64,000 nucleotides of DNA, from the NCBI GenBank assembly GCA_034008185.1, contig CM067089.1, forward strand, positions 22,602,213-22,666,212. Reading direction: 5' to 3'. Below the pieces are notes generated by a model. The model saw only the letters and a program-made list of their open reading frames with translations, searched no databases and was not told where the DNA came from. The first letter of the stretch is position 1, and the number at the start of each line of letters is the position of its first letter. The position numbers and the translations under genes were made by a program. The stretch is from Gorsachius magnificus. Taxonomy: Eukaryota; Chordata; Aves; Pelecaniformes; Ardeidae. Below, piece by piece: positions 36,583-50,810 of this stretch.

Positions 36583-39500
36583 CCGGTGGGCAGGGAGCCG
36601 GTGTGACCAGCCCTGGGCACCAGCTGAGCCTCCCGCTGCATCCAGATACTTTCTTGTTGCCTGCATGCAAGTGGCTGCATCCTCTCCAGGCAGCCTCCAG
36701 CAGCTCCCTCCAACCCTTTTGCAGAGCTTTTCATTCCTGTCTTAGACTGCACTCAGTCATTTCTGAGCTTGTTGTAACCCTTTTCAACTGGTTTTTCCAA
36801 GAGCTTCTGTCATCCCTAATATCTTAATTTGAAGAGACTATGAACCCAGGTTTTCTCTTTGGAAAATGGGGTGGTAGGCTTGATGCAACTGTTCGCCCCT
36901 TTGGGTTCCAGCTATTGGCGAATATTGTGGTCTCGTGAATTGCTTCTCTGACGGGAAATTGGCAATCGATACCTTGTTAGTCTTATTCCATTTATAGATA
37001 ACTTTGTGCAAAGTCCTATTTTCTTAATACTGTGGGAATCGGAAAAAAAGGAAGGAGTTTCTTTGTGTGTGGTGTTCTTGGTCTTTCTTTTGCGTTGGGG
37101 CTTTGCCCCCCTGAATGCTCTCCTGGCTCTTCCTCAGTGTCCCTTGGTGATAGCTTCCCATGTCATCAGCTCTCTCCCGGCTGCTTTTAGGGGACTTGCA
37201 GCTGTATCTGCTTGTGTAGACGAGCTCTGTCAAGGCAACGTCTATCAGAGCCCCTCTGTATTGTACAGCAAGTTGTTTAACTGGCCTTGTACCCAGGCTG
37301 CGTTGTGAGTGGTGGTGTTTATTCCAAAATTCATCCCGGTCCTCTTCTCTCCACAGAGTATTTTTTGCACAAAACATTCCCTTGATCAGTAAGTCAGTTG
37401 TGATTTGATACGTGGTTTGGTTTTTTTTAAATTGTTTTTAATTAGTATGGGACCCAGCCCACCCAAACATGCTTTACTGTATTTCTGTCTACTTCTAAAT
37501 GGTAATGAATTCGTCTCTCTCTCTTTCCAGTGAAACTAGGTGTTAGTGGTACAGCCATGGTCAGATCTGGAGAGCCGCAGGTACAGTGCTTTGGCCTTCC
37601 TCTCTGAAAACGTGTTATCCTTGCTTTCTCCTCAAAAGCATGGCATCATCGCCGGTGTGCCTCGCTTGCACGGGGACTGCTGGGTATTGCTGTCAGGTCA
37701 AGTATGTGGAGGAGGAGGAGGAGGAATGCTCCTTTAAGGACCACATAGAGAACATTTACTCTAATTGACTTACCTACATCAGACAGGGAACCTGTGGCAG
37801 AAAGAAAAAAAAAATAAATTAATTTCCCAACCTGTCATTTACCTTCCTTTGCTGTAAGACCCTTTCACTCTCCTGCAGCCCCCCCATCTTCCAGGCTCTC
37901 TGCTTCTTGCTTCTGCACGCACACAGAGAAGAGCCTGGGCTGCAGACGGCAGCCTCTCTCTGTTGCGCATCCTCACCTCTTCTCCTGGTGGGCAGAAAAC
38001 CCTTGTGCATGTTATTCCTGTCAGTTCAATTCAGTCAGGATCAACTGCAGAAATGATCGTTATATTCTCACTTCTCAGGGTTTGTCTCTAATACTTTTCC
38101 AATGCCTTCTTTCTAATGGAGAGGAAGGAGTAAAGGGCCAGGCTGGTGTTTCTGACTGGGCTGGCACACATCTGTCTGTGCTGGAGGCTGCTGGGCAGCC
38201 TAGCCCGGCATTGCTTTGGCTTTCCTGTTGTTTGACCTGAGGCTCCATTCCTGCAGTTTAAGTCTGCTTCTCTCCCCAGTCTGCGTGGGTGTGGAGGACA
38301 GTACGGTGCCTTCTGCTTTGCTGCAGCCTTTTTCACCAGTGAGCACTGTTACCGGCTTTCTCATGTTTCGGTCTCCGTTTCTGTGGACCATGTGACTCCA
38401 ACCCTTTCAGTCTGTCCTGACTGACTGTGCTTTCTGGCTCTCTGATCCAGTTTCTCTCCACGTGGGCTGTATCATTCCAAAATGCAGAGCCCTTGGTGCT
38501 ACAAGATGCTGCTCACATGCCATGTACCTATATCTGTGTGCTGAATGGCTCCAGTTTTTAAAAGTCAGCCCCAAAGTGGAGCAAGTGAGGCTTTTACCGC
38601 ATGGACCTGTGTTAAGACCCTGCCTCTCCTCCTCCCCTTGCCTTGCATTCGCAGCCTTCTTCCTCTTCCGATGCTACACTGTTCACAGGGCCAAGCAGGT
38701 GTTCACTGCTGAAAACACCATCCCAAAGAGTCAGTCCAGCCGACCAACCACCTCGGTTAAGGAGTGAAGAGATCCGTTTCTGTAAATGAGACGAGATGAA
38801 GACACCTCTGATGGAGTTGTCCCTCCAAGATGGGCTGCGTCAGGGCTGTTGTCTAACGCCCATGTAGGAAGTTTATCATGCACTCTTCCTGATGTGCTAT
38901 GTCAGTGACAAGTCATCTGAACTTCCTTGGGCCTGAGTTTCTCCACTGGTGGGACAGTGTCAATATTTGTCTAGAAGCATGGCTGGTGAGAGGGCAGTGC
39001 TCACAGACCTGCTGTGAAAAGCTCAGGTGCCCGCTATGTTTTGCAGGGGAAAGCTTTTGGTGGTCTGTGGAAACAGAGCTGGCACCATGAGACTTGCGGT
39101 GACATTGCCATTGCTGCTGTAGGCACGGCCTCCCGTGCGCAGTCTTCTGGCTGCAGGTTGCATGCAGGCTCTTAGCCCATTGCAAAGACAAACTGCTGCT
39201 CTACTTATGTGTTTTACAAAGCTGTTAAAACTATAGTGCTTTACTTCTTTTTTGCTGCAGGCTAATGGCTGTGACCCAGAGGCCGTGATGGATTTGGATC
39301 TGGCAGGTTACGAAATGAAAGCTTGCCAATTCCTCATCCTTGCAGCTCATGCCCTGAGGTTGGGTGCAGGCTGTCAGTGGTTGATCTGCTAGACTGGGAG
39401 TGAAAAGCCTGGCACACGCTCCCCTCTCTTGCATTAGCTGAGGGTGTAATAATCTCCAGCAGCAAAGCAGGACGGAAGCACATGGCAGCAACCTCCGAAA

Positions 39501-40454
39501 TCACCGCAACTACTGAGCTACTGGTATAAACACGTGTCCAGTTACTGGGGCTCAGCTGATGGGCCATAACTCCACTGCTCCTCAACCTCTTAACTCCAGC
39601 CATCCAGGGTTTCCTTTTCCTAATCTGAGGCTGCTTTCCTGCCTTTTTGATAGGATAGGAAGAGAGGGCAAAATGCCCGAACGGCTGATAAAGGGTCAGC
39701 TGAGGCAGGGCTGCACCGTGGGTTTGAGTTGCCAGGGAGGATGACAGTGCTGACTCTGCTGGGTGGGTTTTGCTGAGCATTGCGTCAGGTCACTGGAGCT
39801 TGTCAAAGGGAACAGTGCAAAGGTTCCTGCCCAGATCTGCTCCATTATAGATGGAAAAATGTCGTAAGCCTGCCATAAGCTTCGGATGGTTCTGCTGCTC
39901 AGAGGGTCTGGCGAAAGATACCCAGGGCAGGGTGCAGGTCTGTGTGGGGGCTGCCCGACAGACAGGCAGCAGGAGGAGCTATGGATGCCTGGTAAACAAA
40001 CCAAGCACGTCCTTCTGGGGCTCCTCAGGCAGACTGGAACCAAAGGAATTTAATAGGCTGTAATTTGTTCTGGTAGCTATTTTGGTGCAAGCTTTTATGA
40101 ACTTTAATTTGAGGTGAAGAGCAGAATCTCTGAGGTTCAAAGTGACCTCTGGAGATGGTATAGCCCAACTTAAGTCAGCACGGGGAGGTGGGAGGCAGAA
40201 ATAGGAAGGAGAGCTGGGCACTGAATAGTTTGTCCCCTGGACATTTACAGGGTCGGTGACCCATTCCCTCCAGCAGCAAGCCTGTGATGAGGCTCTTTCC
40301 CACTTGCCAAATCAGCAGGTGAGGGGAAAAAGCTGCAGTTTGGTCTCAGCTTCTTGGTTCCTGGGTGATTTGACTCCTTGTACGGTGCCTTCTGCCCTTT
40401 GTGAGCTGGGGGTGCAGTGTTGCTTCCCAAGGCCTGGCATTTCCCCTGGCAGCT

Positions 40455-40954
40455 CATAGAATCATAGAATCATTTAGGTTGCAAAAGACCTTGAAGGTTA
40501 TCAAGTCCAGCCATTAACCTAACACCATTCCACCACTAAACCATGTCCCTAAGCACCTCGTCTGCCCGTCTTTTAAATACCTCCAGGGCTGGGCACTTGA
40601 CCACTTCCCTGGGCAGCCCGTTCCAATGCTTGACAACCCTTTTGGTGAAGAAATTTTTCCTAATGTCCAATCTAAACCTGCCCTGGTGCAACTTGAAGCC
40701 ATTTCCTCTTGTCCTATCGCCCATTACCTGGGAGAAGAGACCAACTCCCACCTCCCTACAGCCTCCTCTCAGGCAGTTGTAGAGGGCGATACGGTCTCCC
40801 CTCAGCCTCCTCTTCTCCAGACTAAACAACCCCAGTTCCCTCAGCTGCTCCTCATAAGCCTTGTGCTCCAGACCCCTTACCAGCTTTGTTGCTCTCCTCT
40901 GGAGATGTTCTAGCAATGCAACGTCTTTCCTGTAGTGAGGGGCCCAAAACTGAA
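40455..40954 (-). mobile_element. CR1 LINE 3' fragment (minus), about 500 bp
   Basis: The longest CR1 copy in the window. Read on the minus strand it starts in ORF2 (CAGTTTTGGGCCCCTCACTA), gives an uninterrupted C-terminal frame of 126 codons at 40916-40536 ([20 protein letters not shown], later [20 protein letters not shown] and [11 protein letters not shown]), stops at 40536-40538 and ends in the typical 3' UTR and ATTCTATGATTCTATGAG octamers at 40455. It is 5'-truncated. The frame lacks the catalytic reverse-transcriptase part, so the copy is inactive, but its intactness suggests a fairly recent insertion. Confidence 0.96.
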
Positions 40955-43442
40955 CTCCTCTCCCAGGGTGGGGTCCTTGGAGGGTGTCCTGTGTTGGAGT
41001 CCCCTGTTTCCTGGTGCAGTTCCAGCTGCTCTGGCAAGGCAGAGTATTCTCATGTGACGTGTCCTGCCTGTAGGCTGATCAGGTCTAGACACGGGCCAAC
41101 CTGCACGTCTTGACCCCCAGGCCAAAGAGGCAATGCGGTGTTTCTCTGTGCAGATGTTTGTGTTAGGAGCCATGTGCTCCTGAGCCAGATGCCAAAATTG
41201 CCTAGGGCTCCTGCTGCCTGTGCACGCCTCAAGTACCCTTCAGGAGGGTTTGCGTGGCTGGGGACAGCCAGGCTGGGGAGGAATTGCATACAGGCACCAA
41301 TGAGCCTTGCAAGCAACTTCAGCTTCTTTCTGTGAGACTTTGATCAGAGAGAGGGCTTTTGCTCTGGGCTGTTGCTTGTAGAGCTCCTGAGCAGGCAGAG
41401 CTGGCGTGAGGGGGCTCCGAAACGGGAGCAGGGCTCCAGTAGGGAGATGGCACCAGCAAAGCAAGATAGTCCCAAGGGATTTTACGCAGTGCTGGGGATG
41501 TGAGCTCAGAAGGGGAAGAATGGAGGCAAGGGCTGTGAGGGAACTTAGGAGTAGTCTCATCTCCCGTGTTTCTTTATCACTAGAAGAGTTGTTAGTGAAG
41601 CAGCTTGGCAATGACAGAGCACCTTTTCCTGCTGAACCACTGCTCCTTCAAGGGCGGATGCTGTTTGCCCAGTCGCAGGGTACCACTGTGCATCCCTGTT
41701 CCTGCTCCACTTGCTGATTTGATCCACTGGTTTCTAAATGCTCCGCATCAGAGGTGTTGCCCCCTGAGTGCTGTCCTGCAAGAAGCTCTCACAGAGATAC
41801 ATGGGCTTTGCTGTCATTCGTTCTGTCTGCTCGCTCTCTGTATAGGCAGCGCCTTTTGTTCTGGAGGCAGCGAATTTTGTTTGGGTTGTGGTGCAAAGTT
41901 AAGCCACATCGTTTTGGTAGGAAGCTGAGGAATTTGCTGTTAAGAATGGAAAGCCTTTGGGGCAGTAATCAAATGAGAAAGGGGAGACAGAATCTGTAAG
42001 GTCCGGGTCGCTTGAAAATTTCTTGTTTTTTGAGTGGGATGCAGGTGCTGCTTTCTCTGTTGGAAGCACAGATCCATCATGTTAGTTGTAGAGGAAGAAG
42101 AAAGCTCTCAATCATTCCCCTTATGTTTTTTCCCTGCTAAGTTGCAGGAAGGGTTAAATGCTCTCGGAGGAAGCTGACTGAGTCTTTTTGGGTGGTCTAG
42201 GAAAGAATGAGAGAACAGGCTATTCAGTCTTTAATCTACCTGTTTTGGGGAGGTGACAGCAGTTACAGAATGGAAAACAGGTGGGTGAAGACTACTGGAG
42301 ACACTGCATCTTTATGCGCATTCGGTGATGGAGCCCTTTGCTGTTGGGGAGGCTGTATTTTGCAGTGAGGTAGAGCTGCAGTAGAAGCTTCCTCCTCAAA
42401 GGGCAGGTTTATGGTGGCTTTTATTATAATCCTGGCCAAGCACAAGCTAATGGCTGTGGCTTGAATTAAAAATAACCACTAACCATGATCTTGCAGCTTG
42501 AGATTCCCAGGTACAGAAGCCATTGGCCTGGGGAATTTGAGAGCAAAACCTTACGATCACTGGACAAAGGAGCACTTGAGATCTGGGTCTGAAATCCTTC
42601 CAGCATTTAGCTGTCTACTCGGGACCTGAAAAAAGCACACTTAATCTTTGATACTTCTTGGGGTGTGTTGGGTCTGCTTCTCCTGTGCTATACCGTGCTA
42701 TACCTGTGCCTTGGGATTTAGCAATGGGCAGGACAAGGGATGGGCAAGCTTAGGACAAGGGGGCTTTTATTTCCTTCAAGAAGGCTGGTAGGATGGGGAA
42801 GGGGTGTTTGGAGTTGTCATGGATACTTCTCCGCAAGGACCTTGTAGAGCTTTTATTGAACTTCATAGTCAGGTGCAATTCACAGCTGTATGTGCTTGAC
42901 CATAGCATGCGCAGGTTTGATTAATGAAGACTGCTGGCTCCTCAGGTGTTCTGTGCCATCAGATAAGTAAGTCGCAGAGCCCCAGCCAAAGGCATTTAGA
43001 AACTGTGCTGCAAGTCTTCCAGGCTTCAAAAGTCCACAAAGCCGAGGATTTTGATTTGAGGCACTTTCCACTTGTGTAATTATGTTCTACCTTCGCAGTC
43101 ATGCTTGGAGTTTTTCTTTTCCTCCTGTCCTAACCTGCCATGTAGTGTGTCTACACCTTGCTGGATGCCTAACCTAAGAACAAGCTGCGTTTTACCGGTA
43201 AGCCACCTCTCTCACTGCTAACATGGTGCTAAAAAGGCTGTGGGGTACCATGTCTCCTCTCCCACCCCAGCAGTAGCTCATGCTGTTCTTCCAGGGGGCA
43301 GTAGGTTCTCCCACCCTCACTCACCTGAAGGGCAGCCCTGTGCTATGGTGTGCATTTACCTGTTGCGTTGTGCGTGATGAACCAGCTCTGTGCAACGGGC
43401 TGTTTGCTGTAGTAGGTGGGCTGCTCTGCCTGTCTCCCCTTG

Positions 43443-43504
43443 CCCTCAAGAAACCAGAGGGAAATGGTGCAGCCCCTCGAGAAACCAGGGGGAAATGGTG
43501 CAGC
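43443..43504. repeat. 31-bp tandem duplication
   Basis: Two adjacent 31-bp units, 43443-43473 and 43474-43504, differing at two positions (CCCTCAAG versus CCCTCGAG, and CCAGAGGG versus CCAGGGGG). Candidate minisatellite; no known function. Confidence 0.9.
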
Positions 43505-46500
43505 CATTGAATCAGAGTCCAGAGGACTCGGCACCTCCTGTGCTGAGGAGGTGGTGCTGGGAGAGGGGAGAGCACTGACCTGACGAGGAGGTCTGTGTGC
43601 TCTTTTTGGAGATGGGCAGCCTTGGAAGGAAACGGGCACCTCTGACACTGAACGAACCGGTTGTCCTGGGTCATGAGTATTGCAGGTACGAACCTGCAAC
43701 AAAACTGCTTTCAACTAGCGCCAAAATGTGCTTTCGCTGCTCAAAAGGGATGGGCGATTGAGTAGAAACTGGCTGCTGTTTTGATTCAGCTACTGGGCCT
43801 TCAGCTTTCCCCCTGCCGCCTTTGTTGTAGTTGAGCTCCCAGAAATGCTGATCTCCAAGGGTGTGTGTACTTTGACGTTCAGATCCACTCTAGCACTTCC
43901 TGAACAGGAAGGTTCCCTGTCAATAGAAACTGCTTAAATGTGCAAGGAAGCCCTTGATTAAAGAACTCTCAATGATTGATTGCTCTTTCTTGGCCAGTTT
44001 GTGTCAGCCCAGCTTGGAATGGAGAGAGATGTTTGACTGCGTGTTGAGAAGGAAGCCCGCGTGAAACCCCAGCCACCGGTAAATCAACCTCTGGTTTGAC
44101 TGATAGGAGTTGTCAGAGACCCGCAGCTGCTGCTGGTCCGTGAATCAGCTCAGCATTAGACCTGAGCAGAAATTCACATCCTCTCAAGTCATCTTGAGTT
44201 CGTGCAAATGTCAGCACCCAAGCAAAAAGCATCTGTTTAACCTCCCCATACACAAACCCCAAAGCTATTTGCAGAGCAAACTTGTACCACAGTGTTGTAA
44301 GACACAAGTTCAAGTCTGCCGAGCATTTTATCTCCTCCTGTTGAGAGCGTTAGTGTTGGAACATGGTTGAGTCCTGTTGTCTGGTTATTAGAAGCTGGTT
44401 GATGTGGTCCTGGAAGGTGCTCAGAATTACCTTTTTCCACGCCTCGTGTCACAGCTGTGGATGTTGCTTGTCTCCCACACCTCGTCAGTGCGACTCTGAA
44501 CTTGGGTAGCATTGCCTGCAAATAGCATTGCCTAACCAGCCACGTTTTCTTTTACTCTGAGCCTTGGCAAAATGAGCTGGTTGGGTTGGTATGTTGGATG
44601 CTGAATTTCAGGTGAGACCTACTGGGGGTTATTCATTCATTTCTGTGAGCAGTTTGGAGGAGAGAGATTTATTTACAAAGTCTGCCCTGCCTGCCCCTAC
44701 TACTGGCTGTGCCTGACAGAAGGGCCTGTACCTGCTCCAGGGCCAGGTGTCTGTCATGGAAGTAGACGACTGTCCGTACTGATGTGTGTGGTGACAGGAT
44801 GCATTGGTTCAGTACAGCATTGGTTTTGCTTTAAAATTCCTCAGGTATATCAACACTTAGGTGCACTGGACTTGGCAAAGTCAAAACTCCCTCTTGCAGA
44901 AATGCCATCATTAGGTCTGCTTTGGAACTTGGGATGTAGCTCCTTGAGCATGAAGGTAGGCTTGAATGATGTGAACTGGCACTCTGCCTCTCTTGGACAA
45001 ATGTCCCCATGCAACATGTCTACCCTGAGGCTGCATCAGATAGGGGTAGCAAAGGGGACTTTTGCCTGCACTGTCCCCATCTCCGTTGCAGAAGCTGAGC
45101 AGTGGGTAGCAAATGAGGCAACTGCTGCAGGGGAAGCTTGGATAGCGATGTGGCAGAGGTGTTTGAGCTGTACTGGAGTGATGAGGCCCCAGAGTGAGGA
45201 AAAGCAATTGGCAAGTGATCCTGGCAGGCAGTGGGGGAACCTGATATAGTGACCTACGAGTTAGGTGGCCTTGAAAACGCTGGAAGTCATGCACCTGCAT
45301 GTCCCTTACTGAGTATCTGGGGCTGGAATAAGGCTATTCTGGTGGGTGTCCTGTTGTCAGCAGCTCAAGCTAGATGCGAACGGGGGAGTGACAAGACAGC
45401 AAGGGTCTGCACTTCTTTTATGGAGCCTGTCAGTCGAGCTCCGGTCAGAAGAAACTGAAGTTTGAAGTTACATGCACCTGGCTTTGGAAGTGTGTGATGC
45501 TCCAGAGGTCTGGTTCAGGCTTCTGTGGCCACCAGATCTTGCACCCTGCTATTGTCCAGACACTTCTCTGTTGTTTTGTTTGCTGCCTGTGCATTTCTGA
45601 CAAGAGTAAGGCACAGGTCTTTACCTAAAAGTGAGTTTTGGGAAGTTTTGGCTGCTGGGCCAAGAGCTTTCTGAGTTATTTGCACAGTGTGAGTTCCAGT
45701 GCGGGCTGTTTTTTGTGGTCCTATTGCAGTTATTCAGAGACTTACAGACCAGTTTGTTTTGTCCCTGCTGGCACCGCTGACCTGGGAAGGCAGAGATGCT
45801 CTGACTCCTGGGGCTGACCCTTCAGGGGGCCGGGGTGGCCTGGGGGGCTGGTTGTTGCAGCGGGGAGAAGCCTATTATTTGCTGTGCTGTTGACGTTGGA
45901 AGTGTATTTTGATCTGAGCTGCAGCTGGCCTGCGTATCAAGCTGCTGATGTGTTGTGCAGTTGACCGCTGCCTGGGTTTAATCTTTAACCTTTGATTGTT
46001 CTTGAAAGCATGTTCTAGGGATTGCATTCCCACCCACACTGCTCCTCTAACCCCTTCCATTTCCTGGGTGTCTAAGTACAGAACAGAAAAGATTCATTAA
46101 CCTGGCAAGTAACCTCCTTTTATGGGGGAAGTGATTTTCCGTCATGCTCTGTTAGATCCTATTGATTTCTGCTTTTCCCCTCTTTGGCCTCTTCTGCCAT
46201 ATATTCTCTTCTTTGTCATGCTTCAGTAAGAAGGTGATATGTGATACGCTGGGGTGTTTTTTGCTGTTTCCTGGGCAGAGTGGGATCTCCTAAGGCCATT
46301 GCTCGAGTGCCCAAGTCTCTGCCTTTTCTTGGAAAGCTTTGTTGTCAAGGTAAACTGCTGGTTAGTAATGGGATGTTGATGTGAGGAGTAAAACTTCCTG
46401 GCTGCCCTCTTTTTTTTATCTTGACACTGAGAAGAGCATTTTCTGTTCTTTTGCCCTCTTTGTCCATTGTGCAATCCCTCATCTCCCGGCAGAGGTGAGT

Positions 46501-47880
46501 TTGCCATGGGGTTTGCAAGCATGTGTGAAATGGGGACCCTCAAACCATCAAGTGTGCCAGCTCCTTCTGTCCTCCTGGGCAGTGTTGGTGGCTGGATCCT
46601 GATGGTTTTGCGGTGCCTGTGTATTTCATAGCTGCCTACACATTTCATACCTCTGCTTGGTGTGAAATGGAAGGAGCTGCCGGGTTGGGGCTGTCCCACT
46701 GGCTCGTTGTTGGGGTAAATGTGGAAGCGTGGGGGAAGAGGCAGTGTTGGGCGGGTGGGGGGCTGGGGGTGTCCCCCCTTTCAGGAGGAACAGGACATTC
46801 TGTGCAAAATTCCACACAGGGAATGGGGAAAGTGTTTTTTTCCCAATGAGTTCCCCTCCTCTTGTGCACATCTGTGTATTCCTCCCTCTGGACAGGCATC
46901 TTTATGCTAATGGAGCTATTGTAAAGATAAAATCTTACAAAGGTAAATGCTATATACATGCTTTCTGAGCAGGATGCCTCAGTTTTGAGAAAGCTGTTGC
47001 TGTTTACTAACGTATTTGATTTTTAGACAGCCTTTCTGTGATTCAAGGCTGATATTTCACTAGTTGGAGAAATAGTTTTCCTTCCAAAAGTAGACTTTCA
47101 GCTTTTGTATTAATTTCTCAACTTTCATGGTTCTTTCTAAATTCCTCCTCTTTATGTATGACTGTTTTATGGTAGTCCTGTGTAGAAGTATTGTAGTTGA
47201 AGCATCAAAGACTTAAAATCTCAGGGAGCATTGCCATTTCTTTTAGACTTTGGTATTGTTACAAGAAGCTGTCTTCTGAAGAACTGCTGGCCTTTGCACT
47301 GCCTGTCCTATTGCTGCTCAGGTTCAGCTGGTCAGAGCGAGGGGCTCTGCCCAAGGGGAGAAATAAAGCTCGCTGTGGCAAGCTTTGTCATCTAAGTTGT
47401 CCTAAAGGAAGACATGTGAAGAACAGATCCTATTAATTTACAAATGTTAGGCTGCTCTTTCCCTAAAAGAGGCAATTAAACCCTGAGGGGTCAGGGAAGG
47501 ATACGACCTCTGCAGACCAAGCAGGCTGATCCTCAGTGATGTGGGGAAGAGAGCTGTGCTCCTGACTCTCAGCACAGCAGAGCCTGGCTGTTTGGCGCCA
47601 GGCTGTTGGAAGGTTTGCTTTCATGGTTCAGTACATTAGGTGGGAGAAGGGGGAAAACCTAATGGGAAGGTTTTGTAGGGAAAGAGGGTGGTACTTTGGT
47701 GAGTAGAATACACTAGGGAGCTCCTGAAGACCTCACCGGGTCGTAGTCTTTGCTTTTAGTTGTGAGCGGATGTGGGGAAACAAACCAACACATTCGAGAG
47801 TCTTAAAATTCATTTGATTCAGCATTTAAAGTTGTTCTCCTTGTATTACTTTCAATGCTTTGAACTTTCAGTTTCTATGG

Positions 47881-47922
47881 GTTTTTTGGGTTTTTTTTGT
47901 TTGTTTGTTTTTGTTTTTAAAG
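47881..47922. repeat. T-rich / TTTG simple repeat
   Basis: Low-complexity tract of T runs broken by G, including three TTTG units. Simple sequence in TLL2 intron 1. Confidence 0.8.
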
Positions 47923-50780
47923 TTTCTTCATGTCCTTCATTAACCCCCAAAGACTCCTAACACACCTTGAAAGGGGGATTGGTAATCTGTACACATTAAT
48001 ACAGCTGGGAGTAGAGACGTTGGAAGGTTTCGTAGCAAAACTGTGAAAGCTGGCAATGTTGCTATCAACAGAAGGTGGCACCGTCAAAGGATCAGCTGGA
48101 TGTGGGACTGGCTAGGGAGGTCTGGGACTCTAAAATGCGCTTTGGAAGGATGTTTGCTATCTGTCGTGAACGCTGGGCTGGAGCTTGGTCACCTCTTCCT
48201 GCAGGAGTGTTTTCAGAATGCCAAAACGCCCATTCAGTCAACATGAAGGCTCAAGGGGTTGTGTTCAGGGGCATAGAGGTCCTCCTTCCCATGTAAGGAG
48301 CAGACCTCCGCTCTGCCCCATGCTGCTGTGGTGTGATGCAGGTGGCTGCTGCTCCCCCGAGGGCTGGCCTGAGAGTGCCCTTGTCCTCTGGAGAGAGAAA
48401 CTCCTCAATAAGCCACGTCCTGGAGAGGCTGGAGGTGAGGGAAGGGTTTGTGTTGCAGGTGGTGCCTCTTCTCTCGTTCTGCCGCTGGTGGGGAGGCAGG
48501 GAGGGTGACAGGTACACCCCAAGTCCTGCGCATCCTGGGGCTCTTGTTACTCATTACCAAAAACCCGCCAGCAACCTCCGCTACACTGTCGCAAGCCAAG
48601 GTCCTGGAGCTGTCTCCATCCCCCTGCCCTGCCTTGAATTTTGCTAACATGCATGAATGCAGAGTTCTGAAATTCAGGTTCATGGTTCCAAAGTTCATGG
48701 TCTTGAGAATAAACAAAAAACTATTGTGGCTGAGAGCTGGGTACCCCATTAACCCAGAATCATGAATATTTATCATGCTGGATTACAAAAGAACATAGAG
48801 ACTATATTGTATTTCCTATAACTTTATTTCCATGGCATCTTTTCTTGGCGAGTCACTTTAATGTAAGCTTTGCTTATTTAGTTGCACACTTTAAGCCGAT
48901 TAACTTCTTACTAATAAAATGTGTGTTGACTCCCTTTGTCCCAGCTCCTGTTTGTTTGTACCTACACTCCTGTGACAAAGAGTCACAGAGCACTGCTTTA
49001 AGCTCCGGCTAAATCCCCCTGCTGGAAGCTTTGAACGAGCTGAATGTGTCTGGGGGTGATTTCAGCCTTGCATTTTCTCTCTGGCCCTCTTGCTGCCTGG
49101 AAGTTGGGCCTTGCAAAGCAAGCTCTTCTGAACACCCCCTCCATTTCTGAGAGTGTTCATGGTGCCTTGGGGTTTGGCAGGAGCGATACAGCCTGTTATT
49201 GTCGCTCTCTGGGCTGGGTCAGAATAGAACTGCTCGTGGGGGGAATCAGGGGAGCTTTCCAGCCATGGAGACTGATCCGTGGCTCTGCGTGTTCAGTAGC
49301 TTCCCAGCTGGTAACTGTGTTATTCCCTCCCTGATTACATACCTTGCCCTGTCATCCAGTGCCCGACAGACTGCATGTTTTACTGTGACTCCTCTCTAGA
49401 AACATCCCAGAGAGGTGATTACATCCTGCCCTTTTATTAAAGATGCTCTATAAAATTTCTCCTTTTCCACCAAAGGCAGTTCAGACCAGAGTTCTGAAGT
49501 TAGTTGGGAGCCTAAAGGTATGGATAAGCACTTGGAATGTACTTTCTACAGGCCTTTTATAAATCTGCTCCTTTGCATTTGGAGCTTTGCTAAAGCTCAA
49601 ATGATCCCTTAGAAATGTACTGCTAATACTTAAGAATGGCTGATTTGCCCAAACAAACTCAGTAGCCTGATTTCACTGGGCCAGGAGCAAATGTAAGGGA
49701 GGTGTAGTAAAGCAGGGCAGAACAAGTGATAAGTCCAAAAAGTCTCCCTGATTGTAGTAGACTCCACAGTCCCGGGGCCAGAGGCGGGTCATTGTCTGTA
49801 ATCATCTTGGATAGATTTGTCTTCCGTCTGCTTTCTTTCTGAACCTGCATAAGCTTTTGGCATCCATAGCCTCCTGGGATGAGAAGTGCCAGAGCCTGAC
49901 TGCAGCGTCCCTTTACTCTTATCTGCATGTGAGTCGGTGCGTCAGGTGTTGCAGCTGGTTTAGTTAGTGTTGCCTAACCGTTCCCATTCTTGTCTCCTAG
50001 AGCAAAGCTTTCCATATGTTGTCTCTGTCTTGGGGGATTCAGAGAAACCCAGCTGTTTTTTAATAGCAGAAAATACTTACCCTTTGCTATTGCAAGAAAA
50101 TCCTTTCTTGAAGAGCTCCAAGCTCATGCTGGCTGGGGAAAGGGAGGCGAAATGTTGAGGGCGGCAGCAGTAGCCATGCTCTAGACCCCGGGGAAATTGC
50201 TTGGTGCATCTCTGCAGCACGTGTTGCAGGTGAGTGCTGGACCACTCAGTTGTCTGAAGGACAATTTTGAATGTGCCCATTAATTCATTTGCAATGGAGA
50301 GGGGATGGCCGGAAGAGGTGCATGCTACTGCTCCTGAAGGGCTGTCCTCTCCAGGGGAGTGTCTAACAAATTGTGGTGGGGGGTGATGGAAGGAAGGACA
50401 GTGCAGGAACCCAGCGGTAATGTCCTTGCCACTGTCATATCTCGACATCTTCTAGTACTGGAAGTTTGAAACTTAGGTTATTTTGCTAGAGTTTTTAGTC
50501 AGTTTTGTGGCTGAAGACATGGTTTCAAAAAGCACCTGGTGTTTGTGATGGCCCTGATTTCAGGGGAGGATGTTGTGCCTTTACTGCTGGACCCCGAGAA
50601 GGATGGTAAACAAGTTATTCTTTACCCAGTCTTGGCTAAGCATTTGGCTGCTGTGATGCTGTGACAGGGGCATATGGTGGACATCAACTGGCAGCTCTCT
50701 GTTGTGGCATTTACAGATGGCTGCTGGTGGTGTTCACCATGTGGAGAGTCAGTGGGTGAACCAGTGAGGTTAAGAATTTT

Positions 50781-50810
50781 AAAAAAAAAAAAAAAAAAAA
50801 GAGAGAGAGA
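50781..50810. repeat. A20 followed by (GA)5
   Basis: Twenty A at 50781-50800 followed directly by GAGAGAGAGA. Microsatellite; no retroelement body recognised upstream. Confidence 0.9.

Larger units (their letters stand above)
35884..40454 (+). other. TLL2: TLL2 intron 1, first part
   Basis: Begins with donor GTAGGG inside the CpG island. Contains G and T homopolymers (G run at about 36114-36124, T18 at 36362-36379), a 10-bp GC-rich triplicate at 36553-36582 and a GGA repeat near 37707-37725. No second TLL2 exon recognised; large minus-strand frames here reflect base composition. Confidence 0.75.

Noticed and set aside
36057..36752. 231-codon minus-strand frame and overlapping plus-strand frames at 35562-36827
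   Set aside because: GC-rich, stop-poor CpG-island DNA gives long chance frames on both strands. The only part with family similarity is 35733-35883.
39334..39780. 148-codon minus-strand frame
   Set aside because: No known motif, low-complexity residue use, inside TLL2 intron 1.
40626..40913. Plus-strand frame of 95 codons
   Set aside because: It is the antisense shadow of the minus-strand CR1 ORF2 end.
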